This document shows, one piece after another, positions 45,462-55,546 of a stretch of 64,000 nucleotides of DNA. The DNA is from Nymphaea colorata (lineage: Eukaryota; Streptophyta; Magnoliopsida; Nymphaeales; Nymphaeaceae): the NCBI RefSeq assembly GCF_008831285.2, contig NC_045147.1:8340334-8404333 (forward strand), given 5' to 3'. The position numbers and the translations under genes were made by a program. Positions within the stretch are counted from its first letter, which is position 1; each line of letters begins with the position of its first letter. The notes under the pieces are model-generated. The model did no database searches. It was not told the DNA's origin and saw only the letters and a program-made list of their open reading frames with translations.

Positions 45462-45809
45462 TATGGTCATGTAGCTTTGTGATGTGTAATGACATGTTAG
45501 GTTTGCTGGGGTCAACTCAGTCTCTTATTCTCTAATAGTTTCTTGATAAAGTCTTGTTTTACTATATGGTCAAAACCAGTGACATTTCCTAGACTTTTGA
45601 TTCCCTCTGTTGCCTTGAGCTCTCTTCATAGCTTATAATGGGGTCTGGTCAAAACTCTTATCTTTCAAAGATCATCAAACTATTGGCTGAAATTTTCTCA
45701 TCCTTGTAGAGAAATAAGAATCATTAAGTGCTTGCAAGATACAATATGATAACTTGTAAGGGTTGTTTATCAAACTTGAAATGATGCTTGTATGCACCGA
45801 GATGTGAAA

Positions 45810-46162
45810 CTATGCATTGAAGTGCAAAAATATGCAAAATCTCACATTAAATGTGAGTGCTTGTGTTCTAGTGGGTTCGTACGAATATGAGTGCTTGTGG
45901 GTCTCATACAAGCATGAGTGTTTGTGGGTTTTGTACGAATATGAGTCTTTGAGGGTTTCGTATGAATGCTAATGCTTGTGGGTTTCATATGAACACGAGT
46001 GCTTGTGGATCTTAAATGAATATGAATCCTTGAGGGTTTCATACGAATGCTAGTGCTTGTGGGTTAAGTACTAGTAAGAGTGGTTACACGAAAATGATTG
46101 TTTAAGGGTCACATATAAATACGAGTGATAGAGGATCTTGTACAAATACGAGTGCTTATATG
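45810..46162 (-). repeat. Inverted repeat, right arm (353 bp)
   Basis: Partner of 45109-45461. Paired positions sum to 91271 throughout, so there is no indel between the arms. Past 46162 the match stops (cttgtgtgcc here against cactccac expected), and before 45810 it also stops. Confidence 0.97.
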
Positions 46163-46390
46163 CTTGTGTGCCTATAGATACTTGTAAAGATTTAAAACTT
46201 GTATGCGTCAAGATACAAAAATTGCACCAAAGTGTGAAAATGCACTCCGAAGTGTGAAAATATGTGTTGAGGTGTGTGTACTTGTGTGTGCCAAAGCACA
46301 AATTTACACATTATAAGTTCACTTATATGCACCAAATTGTGAAAGACTTATGCAAAGACACGTTGACTTGGGGTGCAACAACAGGGATTT

Positions 46391-47215
46391 TCAAAATCAA
46401 CTCTGTGTCCCAACTGGTGAGGTAAAACTCAAATGTCATTTATATTGAGCAAAAAGATGTTTTGAAAGAATTGGATATGTGAAAAAATAGCTTTTTAATT
46501 AGTTTTAATAATTAGTTCATATTGGTTAGATGACACACTTAAACTCATTTCTTTAAATACGTAGAGGTAGGGGTTGATCAAGGAATTTTTTGTTGCAAGA
46601 ATCAAACTATAGTCTTAACATTTCAGTGAAGCCAAAACATATTTTTTTGATTTTTTTATATACGATAAACTTACCAATTGTTTTGAAAGTACAATTATTA
46701 AGATATAAATTTATAAGACGAAATTATATAATGACTAAATTTGTCAACTAGCTTTAGGTTGGACAGAAAATTGAAATTAGAAAACCATGCTTTTTCCCTT
46801 TACGCCCAATTGGAGTTGACCTGATTTAAAATGGAAATAGAAGCTTCCGGCCCATTCTTTTTTTCTTCTAAAAAAAAATTATTTTTATTAAGATAATTGG
46901 CTGGTACATGCAGGTTATTGAAGATGATTGGTTGCTACCTATTGTTTCTTCTTCCCTACACCACCCAACAACAAAAAAGAACCTCAGAACCTCCGCAGTG
47001 TTCTTTCCTTGCACCGCGTGAAGAAGAAACGCAGACCTCCACGGCTGTTCTTGTGCACGGCGTTGCCACCACCAGTGACCATTTGCCGTGATATTGCTCA
47101 GACAGTATCTCTGGCTTGTTGTGGTTCCAACGGACCCAAGCTCGACCAGAACCGAGGTCTGAGCCAACCGGAATCAACCAAACCCCAGCTGCCTGTTTGT
47201 TGTCTCTGTGACGCC
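46391..47215. repeat. Direct duplication, copy 1
   Basis: Matches 49126-49960 in order along its whole length (atcaactctgtgtccc, taggggttgatcaaggaatt, ggagttgacct, ccaacggacccaagctcgac, gacgcc) with roughly 10-15 percent differences by eye. The right third is GC-richer and open in several frames on both strands. No known protein recognised. Confidence 0.85.
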
Positions 47216-49125
47216 TCAGCAACTGTCCAAAGAATGGAGAACCATTGTTGGCTCTCGGAGAAACGCCACTAAAGAACCAAATGGAGATCTTTTACTACGC
47301 TCAAACAGAAACGTCAATGGGGAAAACTGAGAATTAGATCTATACCGGTGAACATTCCACTGCTAAGCCTTCCTCAATTAAAGACCGCAGTTTCAGTGAC
47401 GTTTTGGTGGATATGTTAATGAAGAGCCACAAAGGCGTGGACCATGAATGACTTTTTGAAGGAAACATCAGTAAAAGTCATTTTTACTAGCATTGCCATT
47501 GAAAGTCTTGAAGGTAGGGCTGTCAACGGATCGGATTTGAATCAGATATCCTTCCAAATTGCTTTTAAAAAATTGGATATGGTAAGCAATTTAACATTTG
47601 ATTAAAAAAATCGGATCGGATTCAGATTTAAAAAAAAACAGCCAATCGAATATGGATTCAGTTTTAAATAAATATCTGATCGGATCTATAGCCTAATATC
47701 CGAGTCCAAAGCCTAATATCGGAATTTTTGGAGTTGGTGATCTTAGGTTTTGAAGTTGCAACCTGGTAAGATGTTTGTGCAAATGACAAGCCAAACACAC
47801 TAACTTAGCATCATGAAATAAGATGAATAGAAATTTTATGTGAATGTATAACATGACTAAGAGCTAACGAGGAGTTGCATATAATAATAGCCCTATAGTT
47901 ACCATTTACATCATTTAACTTAAAATATTTAAAATTATATCATATAAAACTAATTAATTAATTAATGTTTTGTTTAACTAAACGTTTTTTTTAATCAAGC
48001 AAACTACTATAGTTAAGGCATCAACTAAGCATGATATCTTAAATAATTTATTTATTTAATTGAAAATAATAAAAAAACTTCAATCAAGAAATTCAACAAA
48101 ATGGGAATTTTCAAAAATATGAAAATTTTAGAGCTATAAATTTTTTAATGGACTGTTATGTCAAATTGGTTACAACAATAGCTATATTATATATTTAAAA
48201 AATAGCAGGTTTCAAAAAAAATATTGGCATGTACTAAAAAAAGTTGATAGCAAAAAATATACTTTTTTAAAAAATCAACTTAAAAGAAAATATGTTTTAT
48301 CATAAATAGAAAATCTTAAATGCATTATGATATTCATTTTAAGTTGAAAGCATCTTAACCTTGTACAATCTCAAATAAATATATTTAATATGAAAAAACT
48401 GTTGAACTCATAAAAAAATTTTATTTATCAAATTATCAGTTTACTTATGTAACTAAGTATTTGATATATAATATATAATTCACAAATTTGAAAACAAAAA
48501 TCTTTAATTAGTAGGAAAACAACAAATTATTATCTTATATATCAGTGGATTAAATATACAAGTTTATATAAAAAAAAACATGTGTGTAATCAAGGAAAGA
48601 TGACTAATAAGTTATTTGATATATCCTTGAACACTTTTTTTTACGAATGTAACATAAATTATTTCAGTTAACTCAATCAAATGAGAAAAAATCATTAAAT
48701 AATATCTTTTTAATGCAAAATAATATAGGTCACCTGATTTAATAATTCGCAATAAGTGATCATCATGAAATAATAGTTTATTCAATTAAAATATGTTATT
48801 TATTTAAAAATAAACTAATCAATGTTCAATCTACACAATTGTTATGAAAATGTATAAAAGTCAAATATACTAGTAAAAAAAAAAAAGAGAATTGATCAAT
48901 ATAAAGCAATTTATAGTCAAATTCACTAAAAAAGTAGTTATGTAAATTTACTGGACAACTATTGAATCAAACAGGCTAGATGCAAACTCTTAGGTGTTTG
49001 ACCCATAAAAAATGATCTTAAGCGTTGATTTGGCCCATAAAAATAAAAAAAATAAAATAAAGTATTTTAGTCATTTACTATTAATTGACATGCTTCTATC
49101 ATCCACTTTTCTCAATTATCAACAT
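47216..49125. other. AT-rich spacer with a hAT-like terminus
   Basis: 47515-47549 reads tagggctgtcaacggatcgg, then atttgaatcag, the reverse complement of 56762-56796 at about 30 of 35 positions. It is followed by subterminal cggatcggattcag-like words to 47720. 47740-49120 is extremely AT-rich with no gene, RNA or clear repeat seen. Confidence 0.5.
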
Positions 49126-49960
49126 TGAAAAAATCAACTCCGAGTCCCAATTGATAAGATAAAAATCAAATGTCAATTATAATGAGTAGAAAGCTATTTT
49201 GAAAGAATTGGGTATGTGAAAAAATAGTTTTCTAATTAGTTTTTAATAATTAGTTCATATGTTTACATGACACACTTAAACAAATTTCTTTAAATACATA
49301 GGGGTAGGGGTTGATCAAGGAATTTTTTGTTGCAAGAAACAAATTATAGTTTTAAAATGTTAAGTTTTTTTAATTTTTTTATATCCGATAAACTTACCAA
49401 TTGTTTTAAAAGTACAATATTAAGATATAATTTTATAAAACGAAATTAAATAATGACTAAATTTATCAACTAGCTTTAGGTCGGACATAAAAATTGAATT
49501 TAGAAAACTATGGTTTTTAGCTTTCCGCCTAATTGGAGTTGACCTAATTTAAAATGGAAACAGAAGCTTCCCGCCCATTCTTTTTGCTTCTAAAAAAAAA
49601 TATTTTTATTGGTTGTTCAGTTTATTGGCTGTTTGATGCATATCATTGAAGATGATTGGTTGTCTACCCGTCGTTTCTTCTTCTCTACATCACCCAACAA
49701 CAAAAAAAAACAACAACGAAGAAGAACCTCTGAACCTTTGCAGTGTTCTTTCCCTGCACCGCATGAAGAAGAAACACAGACCTCCGCGGATGTTCTTCTG
49801 CACGGCACTGTCACCACCGACGACCATCCGCCATGATATTGCTCAGACACTATCTCTGGCGTGTTGTGGTTCCAACGGACCCAAGCTCGACCGGAACCGA
49901 GGTCTGAGCCGGCCGAAATCAATCAAACCCCAACTGCCTGTCTGTTGTCCCCATGACGCC
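49126..49960. repeat. Direct duplication, copy 2
   Basis: Counterpart of 46391-47215. Here the GC-richer end is followed by a further partial copy (see 49798-50165). A 203-codon frame from 49646 crosses both; its content (many Pro, Arg, Cys) and the equally open opposite strand argue for composition, not a gene. Confidence 0.85.
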
Positions 49961-50165
49961 CGCCCGTCCCCTGTTGTTCATCTGCACGGCGTTGTTACCA
50001 CCAGCAACCATTCACCAAGAAATTGCTCAGGTCACATCGCCGGGGTGTTGCGCTTCCAACCGACCCGGGCTCGACCAGAGTGGTGGTCGGTGTCGACGGG
50101 AATCACGAGATTCCCGTCCGCCTGTCTGCTGTTCCTGAGGTGCCCTTCCTCTGTTGTTCCTGAGG
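49798..50165. repeat. ~184-bp tandem repeat (two diverged copies)
   Basis: ctgcacggcactgtcaccac at 49798 recurs at 49982 as ctgcacggcgttgttaccac. Both copies then carry aattgctcag or atattgctcag, gttccaacggaccc or cttccaaccgaccc, and a gctcgacc phrase. 47050-47215 is a third relative. Confidence 0.75.
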
Positions 50166-50424
50166 CCCTTCCCATTGATTATTACACAGGGCAGCTTTCT
50201 GCCTTCCCGTTACTTGAGTGCTTCACTTCAACAACACATGTATGCCTTTTCTGCTAGGTTGCAGTTGGAATAGAAGCTTATGAAGCATAGAGTTTCTGCT
50301 AGGTGACAGTAGATGGTGGAAGATTTTTTGCTTTTTTTGTATTTTACAGATTCTGGAATGCTTTATTTTCCCTATATTGCACAGCGAGTGCATAACAGCC
50401 GCATTACACTCTACTTATTTTTAG

Positions 50425-50526
50425 GGAAAAAATGATATAGATTTGACGACAGCCATGTTTCTCCAGTTGGCATAGATGCAATTAAGACTTCTACTGTGTA
50501 TGTGCTGTTCTATAGACGGCTCAGAG
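50425..50526 (+). pseudogene. Ubiquitin-specific protease, C-terminal exon (5' part)
   Basis: After an acceptor-like cttatttttag, the plus strand encodes YRFDDSHVSPVGIDAIKTST, then VYVLFYRRLR. This is the end of the USP catalytic domain (family pattern WYxFDDSHVxPxxxxxIKTSxAYVLFYRR), including the Asp pair that supplies the third catalytic residue of these cysteine proteases. The codon expected to be Trp before YRF is TGA (50433-50435), so the copy is broken. The exon is then cut inside codon Glu by the copia insertion; its frame continues at 55341. Upstream exons with the Cys and His boxes are not seen in the window. Confidence 0.85.
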
Positions 50527-50881
50527 TGAAGGAAGTGTTTCTAACTCCCACACCAAACAACACTACAAAAGGGCACGTTAAAATAAAACTTGAAAAGACC
50601 TCAACACTTTCATTCTTTTTCTCACATTGGATTACACACATGAAACTAGTATTTATAGAACAAAAGAAAAAAACTACCCACTAATGCCACTTGCCAAAAA
50701 GCAGCCCCATTTTGTGGACACATAACCACTAATTCCTATTTTTATGGCTAAAGAAAAGAAACAAAAAAAAAACCACCACATGTTCACACGATCTCCACTT
50801 CCACATATTTCTCACACTTTCACATTAACTAACAATTCTCTCCACTTCCACATGTTGCTCACATGTTCACATTAACTAACA
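50527..50881 (-). repeat. Copia 3' LTR
   Basis: The minus strand starts TGTTAGTTAATGTGAACATG and ends CACTTCCTTCA. It contains an internal 47-bp imperfect duplication (ctccacttccacat at 50793 and again at 50840). Confidence 0.97.
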
Positions 50882-50893
50882 TTTTTCCCCCTT
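50882..50893 (-). other. Copia polypurine tract
   Basis: Minus-strand AAGGGGGAAAAA directly before the 3' LTR. The polyprotein stop codon (50892-50894) overlaps it. Confidence 0.92.
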
Positions 50894-51710
50894 AATGTGA
50901 AAAATCTTGTACTCCAATCGCTTCTCGAAAATTGAAAAACTTTGATGGTGGTAGTGCTTTTGTAAAACCATCCGCAACTTGCTCTTTTGTGAAACATTGC
51001 TTCAACTTAATTTCTTCTTTCTCAATCACGTCTCTAATAAAGTGATAACGTAACTCTATATGTTTAGTCCTTCCGTGAAATGATGGATTTTTTGCCATGA
51101 AAATAGTAGATTTGTTATCACAGTATAACTGAGTTGGATTCTCTTGCTTCAATTGAAGATCTTCTAAAATACGTCTCATCCATATTGCTTGACATGCAGC
51201 AGCAGTAGCAGCAATATACTCAGCTTTCGAAGAGGATAAGGCTGTTGAACTTTGTTTCTTTGAGCACCACGACACAGCACTTGAACCAAATCCAAATACA
51301 AAATCACTTGTACTTTTTCGATCATCAACAGAACCTGCCCAATCACTATCAGTATATCCAATTAAACCAAAGTTAGTCACAGGTTTATAAAAAATTCCAT
51401 AGTTGAGTGTAGATTGAATATAACGAAGAATTCTTTTTGCTGCACCAAGATGTTGCACTGAAGGATCTTGCATGAACCTTGATATCAAACTCACTGAAAA
51501 CACAATGTCAGGTCTGGTATGTGTCAAGTACATCAATGCACCGACCATGCTTCTGAAATATTTTTCATTTACTTTTGTCATTCCATCATCTGCATTCAGC
51601 TTTTCGTTGGTGTTCATGGGAGTTGCACAACCATTACAATTCATCATTTTAAACTTTTTCAGAGTATCTAATGCATATTTTCCTTGCGATATAAAGATTC
51701 CTTCATCACT
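50892..51710 (-). pseudogene. pol: Copia polyprotein, RNase H part, after the in-frame stop
   Basis: In the same reading frame as the upstream part, after a TAA at 51711-51713. The first residues, continuing the RT thumb, read SDEGIFISQGKYALDTLKKF. RNase H follows with Asp in YTDSDWAG, Glu in SSKAEYIA and Asp in LYCDNKS, about residues 1173, 1216 and 1250 of the full frame. It ends with KHIELRYHFIRD, then the usual C-terminus. No other disruption was seen. As it stands, this part is not made with Gag-Pol unless the stop is read through. Confidence 0.93.
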
Positions 51711-54700
51711 TTATACTACTTGAAGACCAAGAAAGTAATGTAACAATCCCAAATCAGACATTTCAAACTCTCTCATCATATAATTTTTAAATTCTGCAAT
51801 AAGGTTAGAAGAAGTGCCAGTATAGATAATGTCGTCCACATAAACACTTACAATAAGTAAATGATTTTCACTCACTTTGACATAAAGAGTTGGCTCACTA
51901 TCACTTTTTTTAAAGCCATTTTGATGAAGAAATTTATCAAGACGACTATACCAAGCACGAGGAGCTTGTTTAAGTCCGTATAATGCCTTTTTGAGTTTAT
52001 AAACCTTGTCTTCTTTTCCTTTAATTTTAAATCCAGGTGGTTGGTCAACATACACTTCTTCATTCAAATAGCCATTTAGGAAAGCAGATTTGACATCAAA
52101 CTGAAAAACTTTCCATTTAAATTGAGCAGCAATAGAAAGAACCATTCTTACTGTCTCAAATCTTGCAACAGGTGAAAACGTCTCAGTAAAATCAATTCCA
52201 TATACTTGCACAAAACCTCTAGCAACCAGCCTTGTTTTATATTTTTTCATGTTACCTTTAGCATCATACTTCACCTTATAGTCCCATTTTACTCCAATTG
52301 GTTCCTTCCCCGAGGGCAACTTAGAGAGCTCCCATGTGTCATTCTTTTCTATGGTTTGTATTTCCTCTTCCATAGCATTCATCCAATTTTTGTCTACACA
52401 TGCTTCATCAAAAGTTGAAGGTTCTATAACAGCAAAAGCAAATGCACACTTATAAATGTCACTTAAGGATCGTACCTTTCTTGGAGGAGTTTCTTCAGAA
52501 ATGGATTCAATACCTTCATTGATCATCTCCTTCAAGACTTCATCTTTCTCCTTTGGTTCTTCGTCAATATGATTTGGATTCACTTCTTCCCCGTCAACTT
52601 GGAGTTTCATGGTTTCATTCTTAACCCAATCCCAGCAAGCTTTTTCATCAAATATAATGTCTCTTCTTATAATCATCTTCTTAGTGATAGGATTATAAAG
52701 ACGATAACCCTTAGTTTCACTACTATAACCAATGAAAATGCATTTTTCACTCTTCTTATCCAACTTGCTTCTTTCACTAGGATCAATTAATGCATATGCA
52801 ACACATCCAAAGACTTTTAACATACTTACATTTGGTTTGCGATTCCACCATGCTTCGAATGGAGTTTTGTTTCTGACTGCCTTTGTTGGAGAAATGTTGA
52901 GAAGATATACTGCCGTATGGATTGCTTCAGCCCAAAATTCACTTGGTAATTGTTTTTCATTTAACATGCTGCGTGCCATTTCCACCACTGTCCGATTTTT
53001 CCTTTCGGCCACACCATTTTGTTGTGGGGTCTTCCTTACTATAAACTGTCTACGAATGCCATGATTTTTACAAAATAAACCAAATTCGTCAGACAAAAAT
53101 TCTCCCCCTCTATCCGTACGTAGTATATTTATTACATTTCCACTTTCTTTTTCTGCAAACACTTTAAACTCTTTAAATTTATCCATTGCATCAGATTTGT
53201 GACTGAGAAAATATACCCAACTCATTCTAGTGTAATCATCAGTAAATAGCAAAAAATACTTGCTACCATTTAATGAAGAAGTTTTCATTGGACCGCATAT
53301 GTCAGCATGAACTAATTGAAGCGGTATTTTAGCTCTCCATGATTTTCCAACTTGAAATGGTAATTTATGTTGTTTACCATAAATACACCCTTCACATACA
53401 TCATCATGACAATCAATAGATGGCAGTCCATATACCATACCTTTTTTATGTAAGAGCTTCAATCCATTAAAATGAAGATGTCCATATCTCACGTGCCATA
53501 GCTTGGAATCATCAATTTTTGTCATAAAAGCATTTGTCTCAAGAGGAAACATTTTATTTCGAACCATATTTACTTTCGCAAGAACTACACCACTTTTATT
53601 TTTAATTTCACAAGCATCATTTTCAAATAAAAGTGTGTACCCTTTTTGAACCAGCTGCCCAACACTAAGCAAATTTTGAGCCAACCCGGGAACGTAATAC
53701 ACATCATTAATAAATTTTTCCATACCTGTTTCTGATTTGATGATAGCAGTTCCTTTGCCCTTCACACTTATTCTATTATTGTCTCCAAGCCACACATCCA
53801 ACTGTATAGTCTCATCAATATCTTTGAAAAAACTCTTGTTACCAGTCATATGATTACTGCAGCCGCTATCTACAAACCAAACTTCACTCTTGCAACGGTT
53901 AGCATCCATAGTTGTAAGAAATAAATTCTCATTTTCTTCTACAAAACTAGCTTGTTGTTTTGCCTTTTCAAAACATTTAGCTTCTATATGACCAAACTTC
54001 TTGCAAAAGTTACATTGTTTTCCTCTAAAGTACTGATTTTGATTACCTTTCCCTGTTGTGTCATGGGTTTTATGAAAATTTCCATGAAATCTTCCACGTC
54101 CTCTACCATAACCACGAGTGACTCCTCTATAGCCTCCTCGTCCTTGACTCCTTCCTTCATTTCTTTGATCATAGCTTCCATTCTTCTCTTTTGAAAACTC
54201 TATCTTTGTTTGGAAAACTTGCTCTATTCCTTTTTCTGTTGACCTGTTCATGCGTTGCTCATGTGCTAAAAGAGACCCCATTAGTTCATCAATAGAATAA
54301 ATAGACAAATCTTTGGATTCTTTTATTGCAGTAACAACATGATCAAATTTAGAAGAAAGACTTCTTAACACCTTTTCAACCACCTTTTGTTCGGTTATGG
54401 CTTCACCGAAACTCTTCATTTGATTTACAATAGTAGAGAGTCTAGAAAAATAATTTTGAACGGACTCACCAGTTTTCATGCAAAATGTTTCAAACTCTCT
54501 CCTTAAGATTTGGAGCTTAACTGTAGTAATCTTCTTATCTCCATGAAATTTTTGTTTGAGGAATAGCCACGCTTCACTTGACTTCTCTGCACCAGCAATA
54601 GTTGGGAAGACAGTCTCTGATACAACCTGCTGCAATACTGAGAGTGCCTTTGCATCTTTCTTCCGAAATTTCTTAACATCAATTTTCTCTATTGACTTTC

Positions 54701-54866
54701 CTGCTGCCTTTGATACTTCAGTTTCTGCATAACCATTCTCAACTAACTCCCAAAGATCTTGTGAAATGAAGTAAGTCTTCATTTTGATACTCCAAAACTC
54801 ATAGTTCTCACCATTAAAAATAGGCACTAAGGATTGGGATAAATTGAGAGTATTTGAATTAGCCAT
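51711..54866 (-). CDS. gag-pol: Copia Gag-PR-IN-RT polyprotein (ends at premature stop)
   Basis: The start is chosen at the Met of MANSNTLNLSQSLVPIF; the frame is open further upstream, but only through the primer-binding site and LTR. Residue numbers from this Met: Gag with a UBN2-type N-terminus (FNGENYEFWSIKMK), basic Gly/Arg-rich linker 240-275, CCHC knuckle 285-298 (CNFCKKFGHIEAKC); protease DSG 333 (VWFVDSGCSNHM); integrase HHCC about 458-494, catalytic Asp 522 (HADICGP), Asp 585 (RTDRGGEF), Glu 621 (NGVAERKNRT); RT with FDVKSAFLNG near 924 and YVDD at 1009-1012. It stops after HYFLGLQVV at residue 1051, where the family normally continues. All visible catalytic residues are present. 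Makes virus-like particles and cDNA in related elements. Confidence 0.95.
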   Translation of the reverse strand: MANSNTLNLSQSLVPIFNGENYEFWSIKMKTYFISQDLWELVENGYAETEVSKAAGKSIEKIDVKKFRKKDAKALSVLQQVVSETVFPTIAGAEKSSEAWLFLKQKFHGDKKITTVKLQILRREFETFCMKTGESVQNYFSRLSTIVNQMKSFGEAITEQKVVEKVLRSLSSKFDHVVTAIKESKDLSIYSIDELMGSLLAHEQRMNRSTEKGIEQVFQTKIEFSKEKNGSYDQRNEGRSQGRGGYRGVTRGYGRGRGRFHGNFHKTHDTTGKGNQNQYFRGKQCNFCKKFGHIEAKCFEKAKQQASFVEENENLFLTTMDANRCKSEVWFVDSGCSNHMTGNKSFFKDIDETIQLDVWLGDNNRISVKGKGTAIIKSETGMEKFINDVYYVPGLAQNLLSVGQLVQKGYTLLFENDACEIKNKSGVVLAKVNMVRNKMFPLETNAFMTKIDDSKLWHVRYGHLHFNGLKLLHKKGMVYGLPSIDCHDDVCEGCIYGKQHKLPFQVGKSWRAKIPLQLVHADICGPMKTSSLNGSKYFLLFTDDYTRMSWVYFLSHKSDAMDKFKEFKVFAEKESGNVINILRTDRGGEFLSDEFGLFCKNHGIRRQFIVRKTPQQNGVAERKNRTVVEMARSMLNEKQLPSEFWAEAIHTAVYLLNISPTKAVRNKTPFEAWWNRKPNVSMLKVFGCVAYALIDPSERSKLDKKSEKCIFIGYSSETKGYRLYNPITKKMIIRRDIIFDEKACWDWVKNETMKLQVDGEEVNPNHIDEEPKEKDEVLKEMINEGIESISEETPPRKVRSLSDIYKCAFAFAVIEPSTFDEACVDKNWMNAMEEEIQTIEKNDTWELSKLPSGKEPIGVKWDYKVKYDAKGNMKKYKTRLVARGFVQVYGIDFTETFSPVARFETVRMVLSIAAQFKWKVFQFDVKSAFLNGYLNEEVYVDQPPGFKIKGKEDKVYKLKKALYGLKQAPRAWYSRLDKFLHQNGFKKSDSEPTLYVKVSENHLLIVSVYVDDIIYTGTSSNLIAEFKNYMMREFEMSDLGLLHYFLGLQVV

Positions 54867-54964
54867 ACCAGCTTTCAAAAAATAACTCTTACCAATAGCA
54901 CGCAATTTGGAGTTCTTTGCTTCTGCAATGCTCCACGATACTTGAGATGCCCACGCAACCTGGC

Positions 54965-54976
54965 GCTCTGATACCA
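54965..54976 (-). other. Copia primer-binding site (tRNA-iMet)
   Basis: Minus-strand TGGTATCAGAGC, four bases inside the 5' LTR; complement of the 3' end of initiator methionine tRNA. Confidence 0.93.
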
Positions 54977-54980
54977 AGAT

Positions 54981-55335
54981 TGAAGGAAGTGTTTCTAACT
55001 CCCACACCAAACAACACTACAAAAGGGCACGTTAAAATAAAACTTGAAAAGACCTCAACACTTTCATTCTTTTTCTCACATTGGATTACACACATGAAAC
55101 TAGTATTTATAGAACAAAAGAAAAAAACTACCCACTAATGCCACTTACCAAAAAGCAGCCCCATTTTGTGGACACATAACCACTAATTCCTATTTTTATG
55201 GCTAAAGAAAAGAAACAAAAAAAAAACCATCACATGTTCACACGATCTCCACTTCCACATATTTCTCACACTTTCACATTAACTAACAATTCTCTCCACT
55301 TCCACATGTTGCTCACATGTTCACATTAACTAACA
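54981..55335 (-). repeat. Copia 5' LTR
   Basis: Counterpart of 50527-50881 with two differences. Same 47-bp internal duplication. Confidence 0.97.
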
Positions 55336-55340
55336 CAGAG

Positions 55341-55546
55341 AAGATATTGCAGGTGAAAGTAAGGAGCAAAATTCAACTGAACGACCAAAACGATTGAGAC
55401 CTTTACATTGGGCATCAGTATTGGCCTTCGCATTGAAGCTTGAACTGACAGGGACAGAGTTTCTAAATTTTGCTCTGAATCATATTATAATATTTAAAGA
55501 TCCTTCTGGTGGTGGGCTGGGACTCATTTTATTGGCGGTTAAATAG
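55341..55546 (+). pseudogene. Ubiquitin-specific protease exon (3' part) after the copia
   Basis: Removing the element and one cagag copy restores the reading frame through Glu-Asp. The frame then reads IAGESKEQNSTERPKRLRPL before a TAG at 55544-55546. Some plant USPs end a short distance after YVLFYRR with a Ser/Glu-rich tail, so the first 15-20 residues may be true tail; the rest may be intron or untranslated sequence read through. No good donor is obvious. Confidence 0.55.

Larger units (their letters stand above)
50527..55335 (-). mobile_element. Ty1/copia retrotransposon, nearly complete
   Basis: 4809 bp with two 355-bp LTRs, TG...CA ends and the 5-bp target duplication cagag at 50522-50526 and 55336-55340. 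Domain order gag, protease, integrase, RT, RNase H is the Ty1/copia order. The LTRs differ at two positions (50693/55147 and 50776/55230), both transitions, indicating a recent insertion. One in-frame stop splits an otherwise open polyprotein. It interrupts a ubiquitin-specific protease exon. Confidence 0.97.

Noticed and set aside
45229-46042. Two identical 66-codon open frames on opposite strands as a gene pair
   Set aside because: They are the same minisatellite seen in the two arms of the inverted repeat; the residue content (MKPSRIHIHLRSTSTR-like repeats) only reflects the 30-bp DNA unit.
49646-50257. 203-codon plus-strand frame as a gene
   Set aside because: It crosses two diverged tandem copies, and the opposite strand is equally open; composition is Pro/Arg/Cys-rich without any known domain.
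54965-54976. tRNA gene suggested by a tRNA-end sequence
   Set aside because: Only the 3' end complement is present, right beside an LTR; it is a primer-binding site.
54867-55010. Longer copia polyprotein starting inside the LTR
   Set aside because: The extra 48 codons run through the LTR end and primer-binding site and lack an ATG start; the Met at 54866 begins the conserved gag sequence.
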